The translations under genes and the position numbers were made by a program. 9,662 nucleotides of DNA from an uncultured Peptococcaceae bacterium (GTDB taxonomy: Bacteria; Bacillota; Dehalobacteriia; UBA7702): NCBI GenBank assembly GCA_937919295.1, contig CALFRX010000203.1:1-9662 (forward strand). The letters run 5' to 3'. Of the stretch, positions 1 to 6,585 are shown one piece after another. The notes beneath the pieces were generated by a model, which worked only from the letters and a program-made list of their open reading frames with translations, was not told the DNA's origin and did not search any database. Numbering within the stretch: position 1 is the stretch's first letter; each line of letters begins with the position of its first letter.

Positions 1-55
1 GCGGCGTACCCGTCTCCTCTTCCTTTTACCGCGTCTAAGCCGTTCTGAAAAGCCT
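1..55. repeat. Direct repeat, copy 1 (55 bp, may continue left of the window)
   Basis: Positions 1-55 match 128-182 base for base. The match stops after position 55 (C at 56 against T at 183). The left edge of this copy is the window edge, so the repeated unit may be longer. It begins GCGGCGTACCCG and ends GAAAAGCCT. No transposase or terminal inverted repeats are visible, so this is an intergenic repeat of unknown type and not an identified insertion sequence. Confidence 0.9.
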
Positions 56-111
56 CCATCCGTTTTCCGGAGCGGCTGATACACGGCAAAATGCGTCGGA
101 GTCGGTCACTT

Positions 112-129
112 GCGTACCCCTTTGTACGC
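112..129. repeat. Small inverted repeat at the repeat junction
   Basis: GCGTAC (112-117) and GTACGC (124-129) form a perfect 6-bp inverted repeat around the loop CCCTTT. GCGTACCC also recurs as a direct motif at 4-11, 112-119 and 131-138. The hairpin lies across the junction between the two repeat units, where a recombination or protein-binding site could sit. Its function is unknown. Confidence 0.55.
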
Positions 130-182
130 GGCGTACCCGTCTCCTCTTCCTTTTACCGCGTCTAAGCCGTTCTGAAAAGCCT
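128..182. repeat. Direct repeat, copy 2 (55 bp, exact)
   Basis: Exact copy of positions 1-55 at a distance of 127 bp. The 72 bp between the copies (56-127) end in TTTGTAC; if those bases also lie just left of position 1, the array is a true 127-bp tandem repeat. After position 182 the sequence becomes unique, so this would be the last, incomplete unit of the array. The identity of the two copies suggests recent duplication or continuing homogenisation. Confidence 0.9.
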
Positions 183-215
183 TACTCGGATTACAGAGAT
201 AAGCTATGACATCGA

Positions 216-246
216 TTGACCCGCGGTGTGTCCGCGATTTTATATT
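216..246 (+). promoter_or_regulatory. Candidate promoter of the hyp operon
   Basis: TTGACC (216-221) differs from the sigma-70 -35 consensus at one base, and TATATT (241-246) differs from the -10 consensus at one base. The spacer is 19 nt, which is longer than optimal. Inside the spacer is a 5-bp GC-rich inverted repeat, CGCGG (222-226) and CCGCG (232-236), that could be an operator. Alternatively, because TTTT follows it, it could be a weak terminator hairpin for an upstream transcript. Transcription from here would give a leader of about 100 nt before hypB. This is pattern matching only. Confidence 0.35.
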
Positions 247-356
247 TACCCGGTCTTCTTGTCGAAACAAGGAGTTTTTTTGCAAATGGAGAACATATAA
301 AGTGAATCCTTCCGCAAGGGCGGATTTTTCAAAAGCCGGTTTTCAAAGGAGAACAG

Positions 357-1016
357 ATGATGCACGACGTGATGAGAATTGATATCAAAGAAAATATCCA
401 CGATGAAAACGATCATATCGCGGAACACGTAAAGGAGCGCCTTTCCGCTTACGGTATTCTTGTGGTCAACGTGATGGGCGCTCCCGGTGTCGGGAAAACA
501 ACGACGCTGAAGAATATCTTTAAACATCTGAAAGCAGCGAAGCCCTACGTGATTGAAGGCGATATCGAAAGCGACATCGATACCCAGGATCTGCAAAATA
601 GGGGCATCGACACCTTTCAAATCAACACCTTCGGCGCCTGTCATCTTGACGCGCCCTTAATCCATGAAGCCATCCATAAGATGGATTTCAACGAGAAGGG
701 GATTCTCTTCATTGAGAACATCGGCAATCTCGTTTGCCCCGCGGAGTTTTCCATTGGGGAACATGTGAAAATGCTCATCAGCACGGTGACCGAGGGTAGT
801 GATAAACCGTATAAATACCCCCTGGCCTTTGAAAAAGCCGACATCATCCTGATCAACAAATGCGATCTATTGCCTTATGTCGATTTCGATGAGGACTTTT
901 TTATGAAAGGCGTGCGGGCTCAGAATAAAGACGTGCCCGTATTTAAAGTTTCCGGCAAAACTGGCGAGGGCTACGCGGAAGTCGCCGCCTGGCTGGAAAA
1001 ACATGATCTTGACTAA
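357..1016 (+). CDS. hypB: Hydrogenase nickel incorporation GTPase HypB
   Basis: HypB is the cytoplasmic GTPase that, with HypA, delivers Ni2+ to the precursor of the large subunit of [NiFe] hydrogenase. The 219-residue protein has the P-loop GAPGVGKT at 41-48, a GD motif at 68-69 and the guanine-specificity motif NKCD at 167-170. The metal site of the GTPase domain is intact: Cys95-His96 in the GACHLDA stretch and Cys127 in NLVCPAEF. The N-terminus has neither the CxxCGC high-affinity nickel motif of the E. coli protein nor a long histidine-rich stretch, so this is the short form. AAAGGAG at 345-351 supports the start; a second ATG follows directly at 360 and could also be used. It is the first gene of the hyp operon, 13 bp before the preferred hypF start. 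No hypA precedes it. Confidence 0.97.
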   Translation: MMHDVMRIDIKENIHDENDHIAEHVKERLSAYGILVVNVMGAPGVGKTTTLKNIFKHLKAAKPYVIEGDIESDIDTQDLQNRGIDTFQINTFGACHLDAPLIHEAIHKMDFNEKGILFIENIGNLVCPAEFSIGEHVKMLISTVTEGSDKPYKYPLAFEKADIILINKCDLLPYVDFDEDFFMKGVRAQNKDVPVFKVSGKTGEGYAEVAAWLEKHDLD

Positions 1017-1029
1017 CCGGAGAGAACGA

Positions 1030-3357
1030 ATGCAAACGGAAAAAATAACGGTTTGGGGTATCGTCCAGGGAGTGGGCTTTCGACCCTTTATCGCGAAGCT
1101 CGGCGATGATATGGCCATGGCGGGCGTTGTGCGCAATAACGGCGGACTCGTCGATATCACGGTCACCGATACGGAAGAGCGCATTGACGCTTTTGTCACC
1201 GCCATAAAGGAACGAAAGCCGTTGCCGGCGGAAATTGTCCACATACGCAGAGAACGAAAACCGTTTCGGGAATTTGAGGGCTTCTCCATTGCCGTCAGCG
1301 GCGAAATCGACGACGAAGCACCGATGATCCCGGCGGATCTCGCCCTGTGCCCCGCTTGTTTTAACGATTTGAATGATAAAAAAAACCCCCGCTACCGCCA
1401 TCCTTTTATCAGTTGTATGGCCTGCGGCCCCCGGTATACGATCATTGACAAAATCCCTTACGACCGGGATCATACGGCGATGGTCGATTTCCCCATGTGC
1501 GACTTTTGCACAAAGGAATATACCGATAGAAACGACCGCCGCTACCACGCCCAGACCATCTCCTGTCATGATTGCGGCCCCCAGTTGAAGCTGTATCAAA
1601 GTGATCTTGAAAAAGAGGACGCCGTAAAAGAAGCCGTCGCCCTCCTTTCAAAAGGTGAGATCATTGCCTTAAAAGGCGTTGGCGGTTACAATTTTATCGC
1701 TTCCCCCTTTTGCCACGAGGCTGTGACGCGCTTGCGGGAGCTCAAAGGCAGGGAAGAAAAGCCTTTCGCCGTGATGTTCTATGATGAAGCCCAGGTCAGA
1801 GAGTATTGCTACCTGACCGAGGAGGAAAGCGCCCTTTTGAACAGCGGCGCCCGTCCCATTGTATTGCTAAGAACAAAGAAAATGGCTTTTTCAACGGAAG
1901 TCAATAAGACCAGCCGCTATACTGGCTGCTTTTTGCCAAGCATGGGCTTGCAGTATCTGCTGATCGAAGCTTGCGGCCCGCTCATCGTCACCAGCGGCAA
2001 TCTTTCCGATATGCCGATGATCCACACAGAGGATGAGATGTTTCAGCTCTACGAAGAGAAGAAGGATCTGCTTGCCGCCGTATTTTATCATGACCGCGGC
2101 ATCCGTTTCAGCGTCGATGATTCAGTGGTGCGGGTTGTCGATCATCAACCCCAGATGATTCGCCGGGCCAAAGGTTACGCCCCGGTGCCACTTTTTATCG
2201 CCGGTGATGTGCCCCTTAAAAAAGAGGATCAGATCTTAGCTTTGGGCGGTCAGCTCAAAGCGGCGTTTACCTTGAGTAAAGGCCATTTCGCCTATGTCAG
2301 TCAATTCTTCGGCGATCTCGATGCCGAGGAAATCCGCAGGAATTACGTGGAAACCATCGAGGGTTTGAAAGCGCTTTTCCATATCACGCCGAAACTTCTC
2401 GTTACCGATATGCATCCCCTTTATTTCACTTACGATTTTGCGAAAGAATACGGGGAAAAACACCATATCCCGATTTTGCGGGTGCAGCATCATCACGCTC
2501 ACGTGGCTTCGGTCATGGCCGAGCACGGCCTTGGCGGCGATGTGATCGGCGTCAGCTTTGACGGCACCGGCTACGGCGATGATGGGACAATCTGGGGCGG
2601 TGAATTTCTTGTCTGTAACGGTGCAAAATATCTAAGAGCCGCCCATTTACAGACGATTCCCATGATCGGCGGCGACAATTCCATGAAAGAAGCCTGGAAA
2701 ACGGCAATGTGTTACATGGCTTCCGTGGGGGGCGCCGCGGAAAAATCCCCACTTTCTACCGATAACCGTTACGCGGTGGTCAAAGCCGGGTTGTATCATG
2801 GGATCAACGGCATCGGCAGTTCCAGTATGGGACGGCTTTTCGATGCTGTCGCGGCGCTCCTCGGCATCGCCTTGGAAAATCGCTACGAGGGAGAATGCGC
2901 CATTATGTTGGAGAATGCCGCGGCGCGAGCCGAAAAGTTGGGACTTACTCCCCATAAGATGGTCTTTATGTATTGGAACGACGGTGGTGTCTGGCAGATT
3001 TCCGCAGCACCGATTCTCCAGGCCATTGCCCGCGGTCTTTACCAGGGTGTCGCCATCGACGCCATGGCCCTCGGCTTTCATCAAGCGGTGGGGGATATGA
3101 TCGCCGCCTTGGCGGAAAAGATCAGGGAAGAAGTTCCCACGAATCAAGTAGCATTGACAGGCGGCGTTTTTCAGAATAAAATCTTAATGGAATATACCTT
3201 GTCCCTTTTGCGGACAAAGGGTTTTGAAGTGTATTACAATATATCCGTCGGCCCCAATGACGGCGGCGTCTCACTGGGACAAACGTATATTGCGATGGAA
3301 TATCTGAAGGAGGATCAACATGTGCATTGCGATTCCGGGCAAACTCACGGCCATTGA
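1030..3357 (+). CDS. hypF: Carbamoyltransferase HypF, hydrogenase maturation
   Basis: HypF takes the carbamoyl group of carbamoyl phosphate and passes it to the C-terminal cysteine of HypE, the first step towards the CN ligands of the hydrogenase iron. Residues (numbered from Met at 1030, 775 aa) show an acylphosphatase domain with VQGVGFRP at 12-19. Two zinc-finger motifs of CxxC-x18-CxxC type follow (Cys107/110/129/132 and Cys157/160/179/182). Next is a YrdC-like domain, about 200-385, with KGVGGYNF and SGNLSD. The last part is a Kae1-like domain with HHHAH at 487-491, SFDGTGYG at 509-516, GGVFQNK at 711-717 and GPNDGG at 741-746. A frame-matched ATG at 1003 would overlap hypB, but 1030 is preferred because GGAGAG at 1019-1024 is well spaced and the domain begins at once. 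The 3' end overlaps hypC by 38 nt, giving a tail rich in His and Cys. Confidence 0.97.
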   Translation: MQTEKITVWGIVQGVGFRPFIAKLGDDMAMAGVVRNNGGLVDITVTDTEERIDAFVTAIKERKPLPAEIVHIRRERKPFREFEGFSIAVSGEIDDEAPMIPADLALCPACFNDLNDKKNPRYRHPFISCMACGPRYTIIDKIPYDRDHTAMVDFPMCDFCTKEYTDRNDRRYHAQTISCHDCGPQLKLYQSDLEKEDAVKEAVALLSKGEIIALKGVGGYNFIASPFCHEAVTRLRELKGREEKPFAVMFYDEAQVREYCYLTEEESALLNSGARPIVLLRTKKMAFSTEVNKTSRYTGCFLPSMGLQYLLIEACGPLIVTSGNLSDMPMIHTEDEMFQLYEEKKDLLAAVFYHDRGIRFSVDDSVVRVVDHQPQMIRRAKGYAPVPLFIAGDVPLKKEDQILALGGQLKAAFTLSKGHFAYVSQFFGDLDAEEIRRNYVETIEGLKALFHITPKLLVTDMHPLYFTYDFAKEYGEKHHIPILRVQHHHAHVASVMAEHGLGGDVIGVSFDGTGYGDDGTIWGGEFLVCNGAKYLRAAHLQTIPMIGGDNSMKEAWKTAMCYMASVGGAAEKSPLSTDNRYAVVKAGLYHGINGIGSSSMGRLFDAVAALLGIALENRYEGECAIMLENAAARAEKLGLTPHKMVFMYWNDGGVWQISAAPILQAIARGLYQGVAIDAMALGFHQAVGDMIAALAEKIREEVPTNQVALTGGVFQNKILMEYTLSLLRTKGFEVYYNISVGPNDGGVSLGQTYIAMEYLKEDQHVHCDSGQTHGH

Positions 3358-3544
3358 AGGCAGCAAAGGAATGGTCAGTTTCGGCGGTACGGAAATGAAA
3401 GTCCATCTCGGTCTGGTGGAAGCGAACATCGGCGATTATGTGCTGGTGCACGCCGGCTGCGCCATTGAGGTGCTGCCGGAAGACCGGGCCCAGGAAATGA
3501 TCGAACTCTTTAAAGAAATAGATAACGAAGTGGAAAAAATCTGA
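3320..3544 (+). CDS. hypC: Hydrogenase assembly chaperone HypC
   Basis: HypC is a small chaperone that carries the Fe(CN)2CO unit with HypD and hands it to the hydrogenase large-subunit precursor. The 74-residue protein starts with MCIAIPGKL, the hallmark of the HypC/HybG/HupF family; Cys2 is the essential iron-binding residue after removal of Met1. His44, in GDYVLVHAG, matches the conserved His51 of E. coli HypC. The following Cys47 replaces the usual aromatic residue (HAGCAI instead of HVGFA). A strong AAGGAGG at 3307-3313 sets the start and lies within the 3' end of hypF. The TGA stop shares its last base with the ATG of hypD, indicating translational coupling. Confidence 0.97.
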   Translation: MCIAIPGKLTAIEGSKGMVSFGGTEMKVHLGLVEANIGDYVLVHAGCAIEVLPEDRAQEMIELFKEIDNEVEKI

Positions 3545-4593
3545 TGGAAGCGGCAAAAATTAAAATTATCAACGAGTTGAAAAATTATGATGGCCCAAAG
3601 GTCAAATTGATGGAGGTCTGCGGCACCCATACGGCGGCCATCTTCAAGAGCGGCATCCGCTCGCTGATCTCTCCCAAAATCAAGCTGATTTCCGGTCCCG
3701 GTTGTCCTGTCTGCGTTACCCCTACGGCCTTTATCGACAAATGCGTGGCCTATGCCCAAAAGGACCGCCACGTCCTTTATACTTTTGGCGATATGATGAA
3801 AGTGCCGGGGAGCAACAACAGCCTCAGCACCGCCAAAGGGGACGGCGCCAAAGTAGAGCTGATGTTTTCTCCCTTAGACGCCGTAGAGGCGGCGGCCAAG
3901 GATCCCGATACGACATACGTGATCGCCGCCGTGGGGTTTGAAACGACGATTCCCGCTTATGCTCTGACGCTGGCGGAGGCCCAATTAAAAGGCGTCCGTA
4001 ATTTACTGTTATTAACTGCCCTGAAAACCACATTTCCGGCCATAGAATGGATTTGTGAGAACGAGAAGGGCATCGACGCGTTCATCTGCCCCGGTCACGT
4101 TAGTGTGATCACCGGCAGCGACGCCTATAATGCCCTTGCCGAGAAATATCAGAAACCCTTCGTGGTCACCGGCTTTGAAGGGGAGCATATTTTGGCGGCG
4201 ATTTATGAAATCGTGGGGCAGCTGAAAAAGGGTGAAGGCAAGGCGAAAAACCTCTACCGCAACGCTGTACGGGATAGAGGTAACGCCAAAGCCCGGGCCC
4301 TGATTGAGCGCTATTTTACCGCTGGTTACGCCATGTGGCGGGGACTGGGGGAAATTCCCGGTTCCGGGATGTATCTGAAAGAAGCCTATCAAGAGTATGA
4401 CGGCGGTAGTTACGGTCTGGATAAAGACGCGGTCTTGGCCAAATCTTGCCGTTGCGGAGAGGTCATCGTCGGACGCGTCAATCCCTGCGAATGCCCCATG
4501 TTCGGGAAGGGCTGCACGCCCACAAAGCCTTACGGACCCTGCATGGTCTCGGCGGAAGGTGCTTGCGGCATTTGGTATCGCAATACGATTTGA
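3544..4593 (+). CDS. hypD: Hydrogenase maturation iron-sulfur protein HypD
   Basis: HypD is the [4Fe-4S] scaffold on which, with HypC, the Fe(CN)2CO group of [NiFe] hydrogenase is built. The 349-residue protein is of typical length and has all family motifs: EVCGTHT at 24-30 (Cys26, His29), GPGCPVC at 51-57 (Cys54, Cys57) and GFETT at 131-135. The C-terminal cysteine-rich part holds Cys302, Cys304, Cys315, Cys317, Cys324, Cys333 and Cys341, among them the cluster ligands. Its ATG overlaps the hypC stop by 1 nt and it has no strong separate ribosome binding site, so it probably depends on translation of hypC. HypE starts 8 bp after its stop. Confidence 0.97.
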   Translation: MEAAKIKIINELKNYDGPKVKLMEVCGTHTAAIFKSGIRSLISPKIKLISGPGCPVCVTPTAFIDKCVAYAQKDRHVLYTFGDMMKVPGSNNSLSTAKGDGAKVELMFSPLDAVEAAAKDPDTTYVIAAVGFETTIPAYALTLAEAQLKGVRNLLLLTALKTTFPAIEWICENEKGIDAFICPGHVSVITGSDAYNALAEKYQKPFVVTGFEGEHILAAIYEIVGQLKKGEGKAKNLYRNAVRDRGNAKARALIERYFTAGYAMWRGLGEIPGSGMYLKEAYQEYDGGSYGLDKDAVLAKSCRCGEVIVGRVNPCECPMFGKGCTPTKPYGPCMVSAEGACGIWYRNTI

Positions 4594-4601
4594 GGTGCAA
4601 T

Positions 4602-5582
4602 ATGAAAATAACCATGGCCCACGGCAGCGGCGGGAAGTCCTCCGCTGAATTGATGAAGGCTGTTTTTGGCAAATATTTTAAAAACGACGTCCTGGATAAG
4701 ATGGAAGACGCCGCGGTTTTGGAGATCAACGGCAAAATTGCCTTTTCCACGGATTCCTTTGTGGTCACGCCGACGATCTTCAAAGGTGGTGACATCGGCA
4801 AATTGGCTGTTTGCGGCACAGTCAACGACCTTTTGATGATGGGGGCGAAACCTCTTTATCTGACCAGCGCTTATATTTTAGAAGAAGGTCTTGAAGGGGA
4901 TCACTTGGAAACCTGCGTGGCCTCGATGGCCAAAACCGCGGCGGCGGCCGGCGTGAAAATTGTTGCCGGTGATACGAAAGTCGTGGAAGGCAGCGGCGGG
5001 CTGATGATCAATACCGCGGGAATCGGTCTGATTCCGCCGGAACGGGAAATCAGCGCCGGTAATCTCCGGGAAGGCGATAAAATCATCGTTTCCGGTTTTC
5101 TTGGCGATCATCATGCCTGTATTTTAAGTCACCGGATGAAACTCACCAATGACATTGTCAGCGACTGCGCGCCGTTAAACGATGTTGTCGACGCCCTCTT
5201 TGCCAGTGGCGCTGCGGTCAGAGCCATGCGGGATATCACCCGCGGCGGCCTTGGCACCATGCTCAATGAGTTCGCCGCTGCATCTAACTGTGGCATAGAG
5301 CTTGAAGAAACGAAAATCCCCGTTCGTGACGAGGTACAAGGCTTCTGTGATATCCTGGGTCTCGATCCCCTCTACATGGGGAATGAAGGAAAGATGATCG
5401 CGGTGGTCGCCGCCGCCGATGCCGAAAAGGCGCTGACAGCTATAAGGTCGACAAAACATGGCCAAGACGCCATACTCCTCGGTGCGGTCACCGCGGGCAA
5501 AGGCGTTGTGATGAAAACCCGTTTGGGGGGAAAACGCGTCGTGGATATGCTTTACGGAGAAGGCTTGCCTCGGATCTGTTAG
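4602..5582 (+). CDS. hypE: Carbamoyl dehydratase HypE, hydrogenase maturation
   Basis: HypE accepts the carbamoyl group from HypF on its C-terminal cysteine and dehydrates it with ATP to a thiocyanate, the source of the CN ligands. The 326-residue protein belongs to the AIR synthase/PurM-like ATP-binding family. It has HGSGGK at 7-12, FSTDSFVV at 48-55, VNDLLMMGA at 74-82, GDTK at 123-126, DITRGGLGT at 211-219 and NEGK at 261-264. It ends in PRIC, with the acceptor Cys326 as the last residue, so the protein is complete and presumably active. An open frame continues upstream within hypD, but ATG 4602 is chosen because MKITMAHGSGGK is the normal N-terminus and GAGGTG (4592-4597), overlapping the hypD stop, serves as ribosome binding site. 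Confidence 0.97.
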   Translation: MKITMAHGSGGKSSAELMKAVFGKYFKNDVLDKMEDAAVLEINGKIAFSTDSFVVTPTIFKGGDIGKLAVCGTVNDLLMMGAKPLYLTSAYILEEGLEGDHLETCVASMAKTAAAAGVKIVAGDTKVVEGSGGLMINTAGIGLIPPEREISAGNLREGDKIIVSGFLGDHHACILSHRMKLTNDIVSDCAPLNDVVDALFASGAAVRAMRDITRGGLGTMLNEFAAASNCGIELEETKIPVRDEVQGFCDILGLDPLYMGNEGKMIAVVAAADAEKALTAIRSTKHGQDAILLGAVTAGKGVVMKTRLGGKRVVDMLYGEGLPRIC

Positions 5583-5596
5583 GAGGTGACAATGGT

Positions 5597-6514
5597 ATGC
5601 GGCAGAAAATGCTGTTTCTCTTCAATATCAAAGCCGGCACTTCCGCCATTCGGCCTAAGGTCGGCGACATCATCAATATCTTTACCAAAGGTGGTTACGA
5701 TGTACTGGCTCATGCCAGTCAAGATCCCGATGATATCGAGACTTTCATCAAAGCCCGCGGTTGCGAATTTGATATTGTCGTCATCTGCGGCGGCGATGGC
5801 AGTCTCAACGATACCATCAACGGTTTGATGGCCCTTGATAACCCGCCTCCCTTGGGTTACATCCCCACAGGAACGATGAACGACTTTGCCGCCAGCCACC
5901 GTCTCAACAACAATATGCTGGTGGCCGCCAATGATATAATCACCGGCGAGCTGACTTATACCGATATTGGCTGTTTTAACGGCCGCTATTTTTCCTATGT
6001 GGCGGCTTTTGGCGCCTTTACCGATGTGGCCTACGATACGCCTCAGGCCAGTAAGAATCTTTTCGGCAAGAGCGCTTATTTCTTTGAGGGCATCAAACGG
6101 CTGCCGATGCTCAGCTCTTACCGGGTGAAAATTGAATGCTCCCAATTGGTGACGGAGGGCGATTATATCTTCGGTATGGCCAGCAACGCCATGACCATCG
6201 GCGGTTTTAAAATCAATAAAAAACCGGCGATCTCCATGGATGACGGCTATTTTGAAGTGGTGCTGGTGAAAAAAGGCATCAGCGATTTCTTTAACGCCCA
6301 GATGATGCTTCACGCTCTTGTACAGGGCGTGGAAAACAATAAATTCATTACCTATGCCCGGACAAAAAAAGTCAAACTGACCTTTGACGAACCTGTCAGC
6401 TGGACTTTAGACGGGGAGTTCGGCGGCGAGGTGCGGGAAGCCGAGGTTTCCTGCATCAAAAAGAAATTAAAAATCTACGTGCCCGCCCGTCCCATTGTTC
6501 CGGTAGAAGCCTAA
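5597..6514 (+). CDS. Diacylglycerol kinase family lipid kinase (YegS/BmrU type)
   Basis: This is a cytoplasmic, membrane-associated lipid kinase of the DAGK catalytic-domain family, which phosphorylates diacylglycerol or a related lipid with ATP and recycles diacylglycerol to phosphatidate. The 305-residue protein has the usual family length. It has the nucleotide-binding motif GGDGSLND at 65-72, PTGTMNDFA at 90-98, and the C-terminal acidic motif WTLDGE at 269-274, where Asp272 is the likely catalytic base by analogy with DgkB. No membrane segment or signal peptide is visible. AGGAGGTG (5581-5588) overlaps the hypE stop and sits 8 nt before ATG 5597; an ATG at 5592 is in another frame. It is the last gene of the hyp transcription unit and ends before the shared terminator. 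The exact lipid substrate cannot be read from the sequence, and a link to hydrogenase maturation is not known. Confidence 0.9.
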   Translation: MRQKMLFLFNIKAGTSAIRPKVGDIINIFTKGGYDVLAHASQDPDDIETFIKARGCEFDIVVICGGDGSLNDTINGLMALDNPPPLGYIPTGTMNDFAASHRLNNNMLVAANDIITGELTYTDIGCFNGRYFSYVAAFGAFTDVAYDTPQASKNLFGKSAYFFEGIKRLPMLSSYRVKIECSQLVTEGDYIFGMASNAMTIGGFKINKKPAISMDDGYFEVVLVKKGISDFFNAQMMLHALVQGVENNKFITYARTKKVKLTFDEPVSWTLDGEFGGEVREAEVSCIKKKLKIYVPARPIVPVEA

Positions 6515-6520
6515 AAAATC

Positions 6521-6585
6521 CTAAAAAACGGGTGTCCCTTGCTGATCAGTTTTGGAACTGGTCAGCAAGGGACACCCTTTTTTTA
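6521..6585. terminator. Bidirectional intrinsic terminator between the convergent operons
   Basis: A near-perfect inverted repeat, 6530-6551 with 6556-6577, makes a 22-bp stem with one G-T wobble (6546/6561) and the loop TTGG. It is followed by seven T (6578-6584) for plus-strand transcription. It is preceded by six A (6523-6528), which give a U-tract one base after the stem for transcription from the minus strand. It lies 15 nt after the lipid kinase stop. On the other side it directly abuts bioA: the bioA stop codon (6583-6585) lies inside the T-tract. It should end both the hyp-lipid kinase transcript and the bio transcript. Confidence 0.95.

Larger units (their letters stand above)
1..356. 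other. Intergenic region upstream of hypB, no gene found
   Basis: I find no credible protein-coding gene here: the longest reading frame is an antisense shadow running into hypB, without a ribosome binding site or recognisable product. The left half (1-182) is occupied by a direct repeat with a 127-bp period. The right half (about 183-356) looks like the promoter and leader of the hyp operon. It holds a candidate promoter near 216-246, a small GC-rich inverted repeat inside it, a weak hairpin near 304-325 followed by TTTTT, and the hypB ribosome binding site at 345-351. The hypA gene that often precedes hypB is absent. Confidence 0.75.

Noticed and set aside
1..182. CRISPR array or insertion sequence end in the repeat region.
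   Set aside because: Only one 55-bp repeat pair with a 72-bp interval, no series of short spacers, no cas genes, no transposase and no terminal inverted repeats in the window.
5..182. A minus-strand reading frame through the repeat giving a basic peptide rich in Arg.
   Set aside because: The 127-bp period is not a multiple of three, no start codon with a ribosome binding site is present, and the frame ends at a stop inside the first copy.
269..300. Possible tiny leader peptide before hypB: AAGGAG at 269-274 and ATG GAG AAC ATA TAA at 286-300 (or a start at TTG 280).
   Set aside because: A four- to six-codon reading frame with no regulatory residues and no clear pair of alternative hairpins arises easily by chance; nothing else supports an attenuator.
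304..325. Weak hairpin AATCC...GGATT followed by TTTTT upstream of hypB, which could be a terminator or attenuator.
   Set aside because: The stem is only five mostly A-T-rich pairs with an internal CCTT/AAGG alternative and a bulge; too unstable to claim.
1003..1029. Earlier hypF start at ATG 1003, which would add nine residues and overlap hypB.
   Set aside because: ATG 1030 has a well-spaced GGAGAG and places the acylphosphatase domain at the usual distance from the N-terminus; the upstream nine residues look like hypB read in another frame.
3122..3771. Antisense open frames across hypC and hypD, and many others opposite hypB, hypF, hypE and the bio genes.
   Set aside because: They overlap well-supported genes, lack recognisable domains and ribosome binding sites, and follow from the codon bias of the true genes.
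4446..4601. N-terminal extension of hypE of 52 residues, read within the hypD 3' end.
   Set aside because: The extension is Arg/His/Leu-rich out-of-frame hypD sequence, while the MKITMAHGSGGK start at 4602 is the family N-terminus and has its own ribosome binding site.
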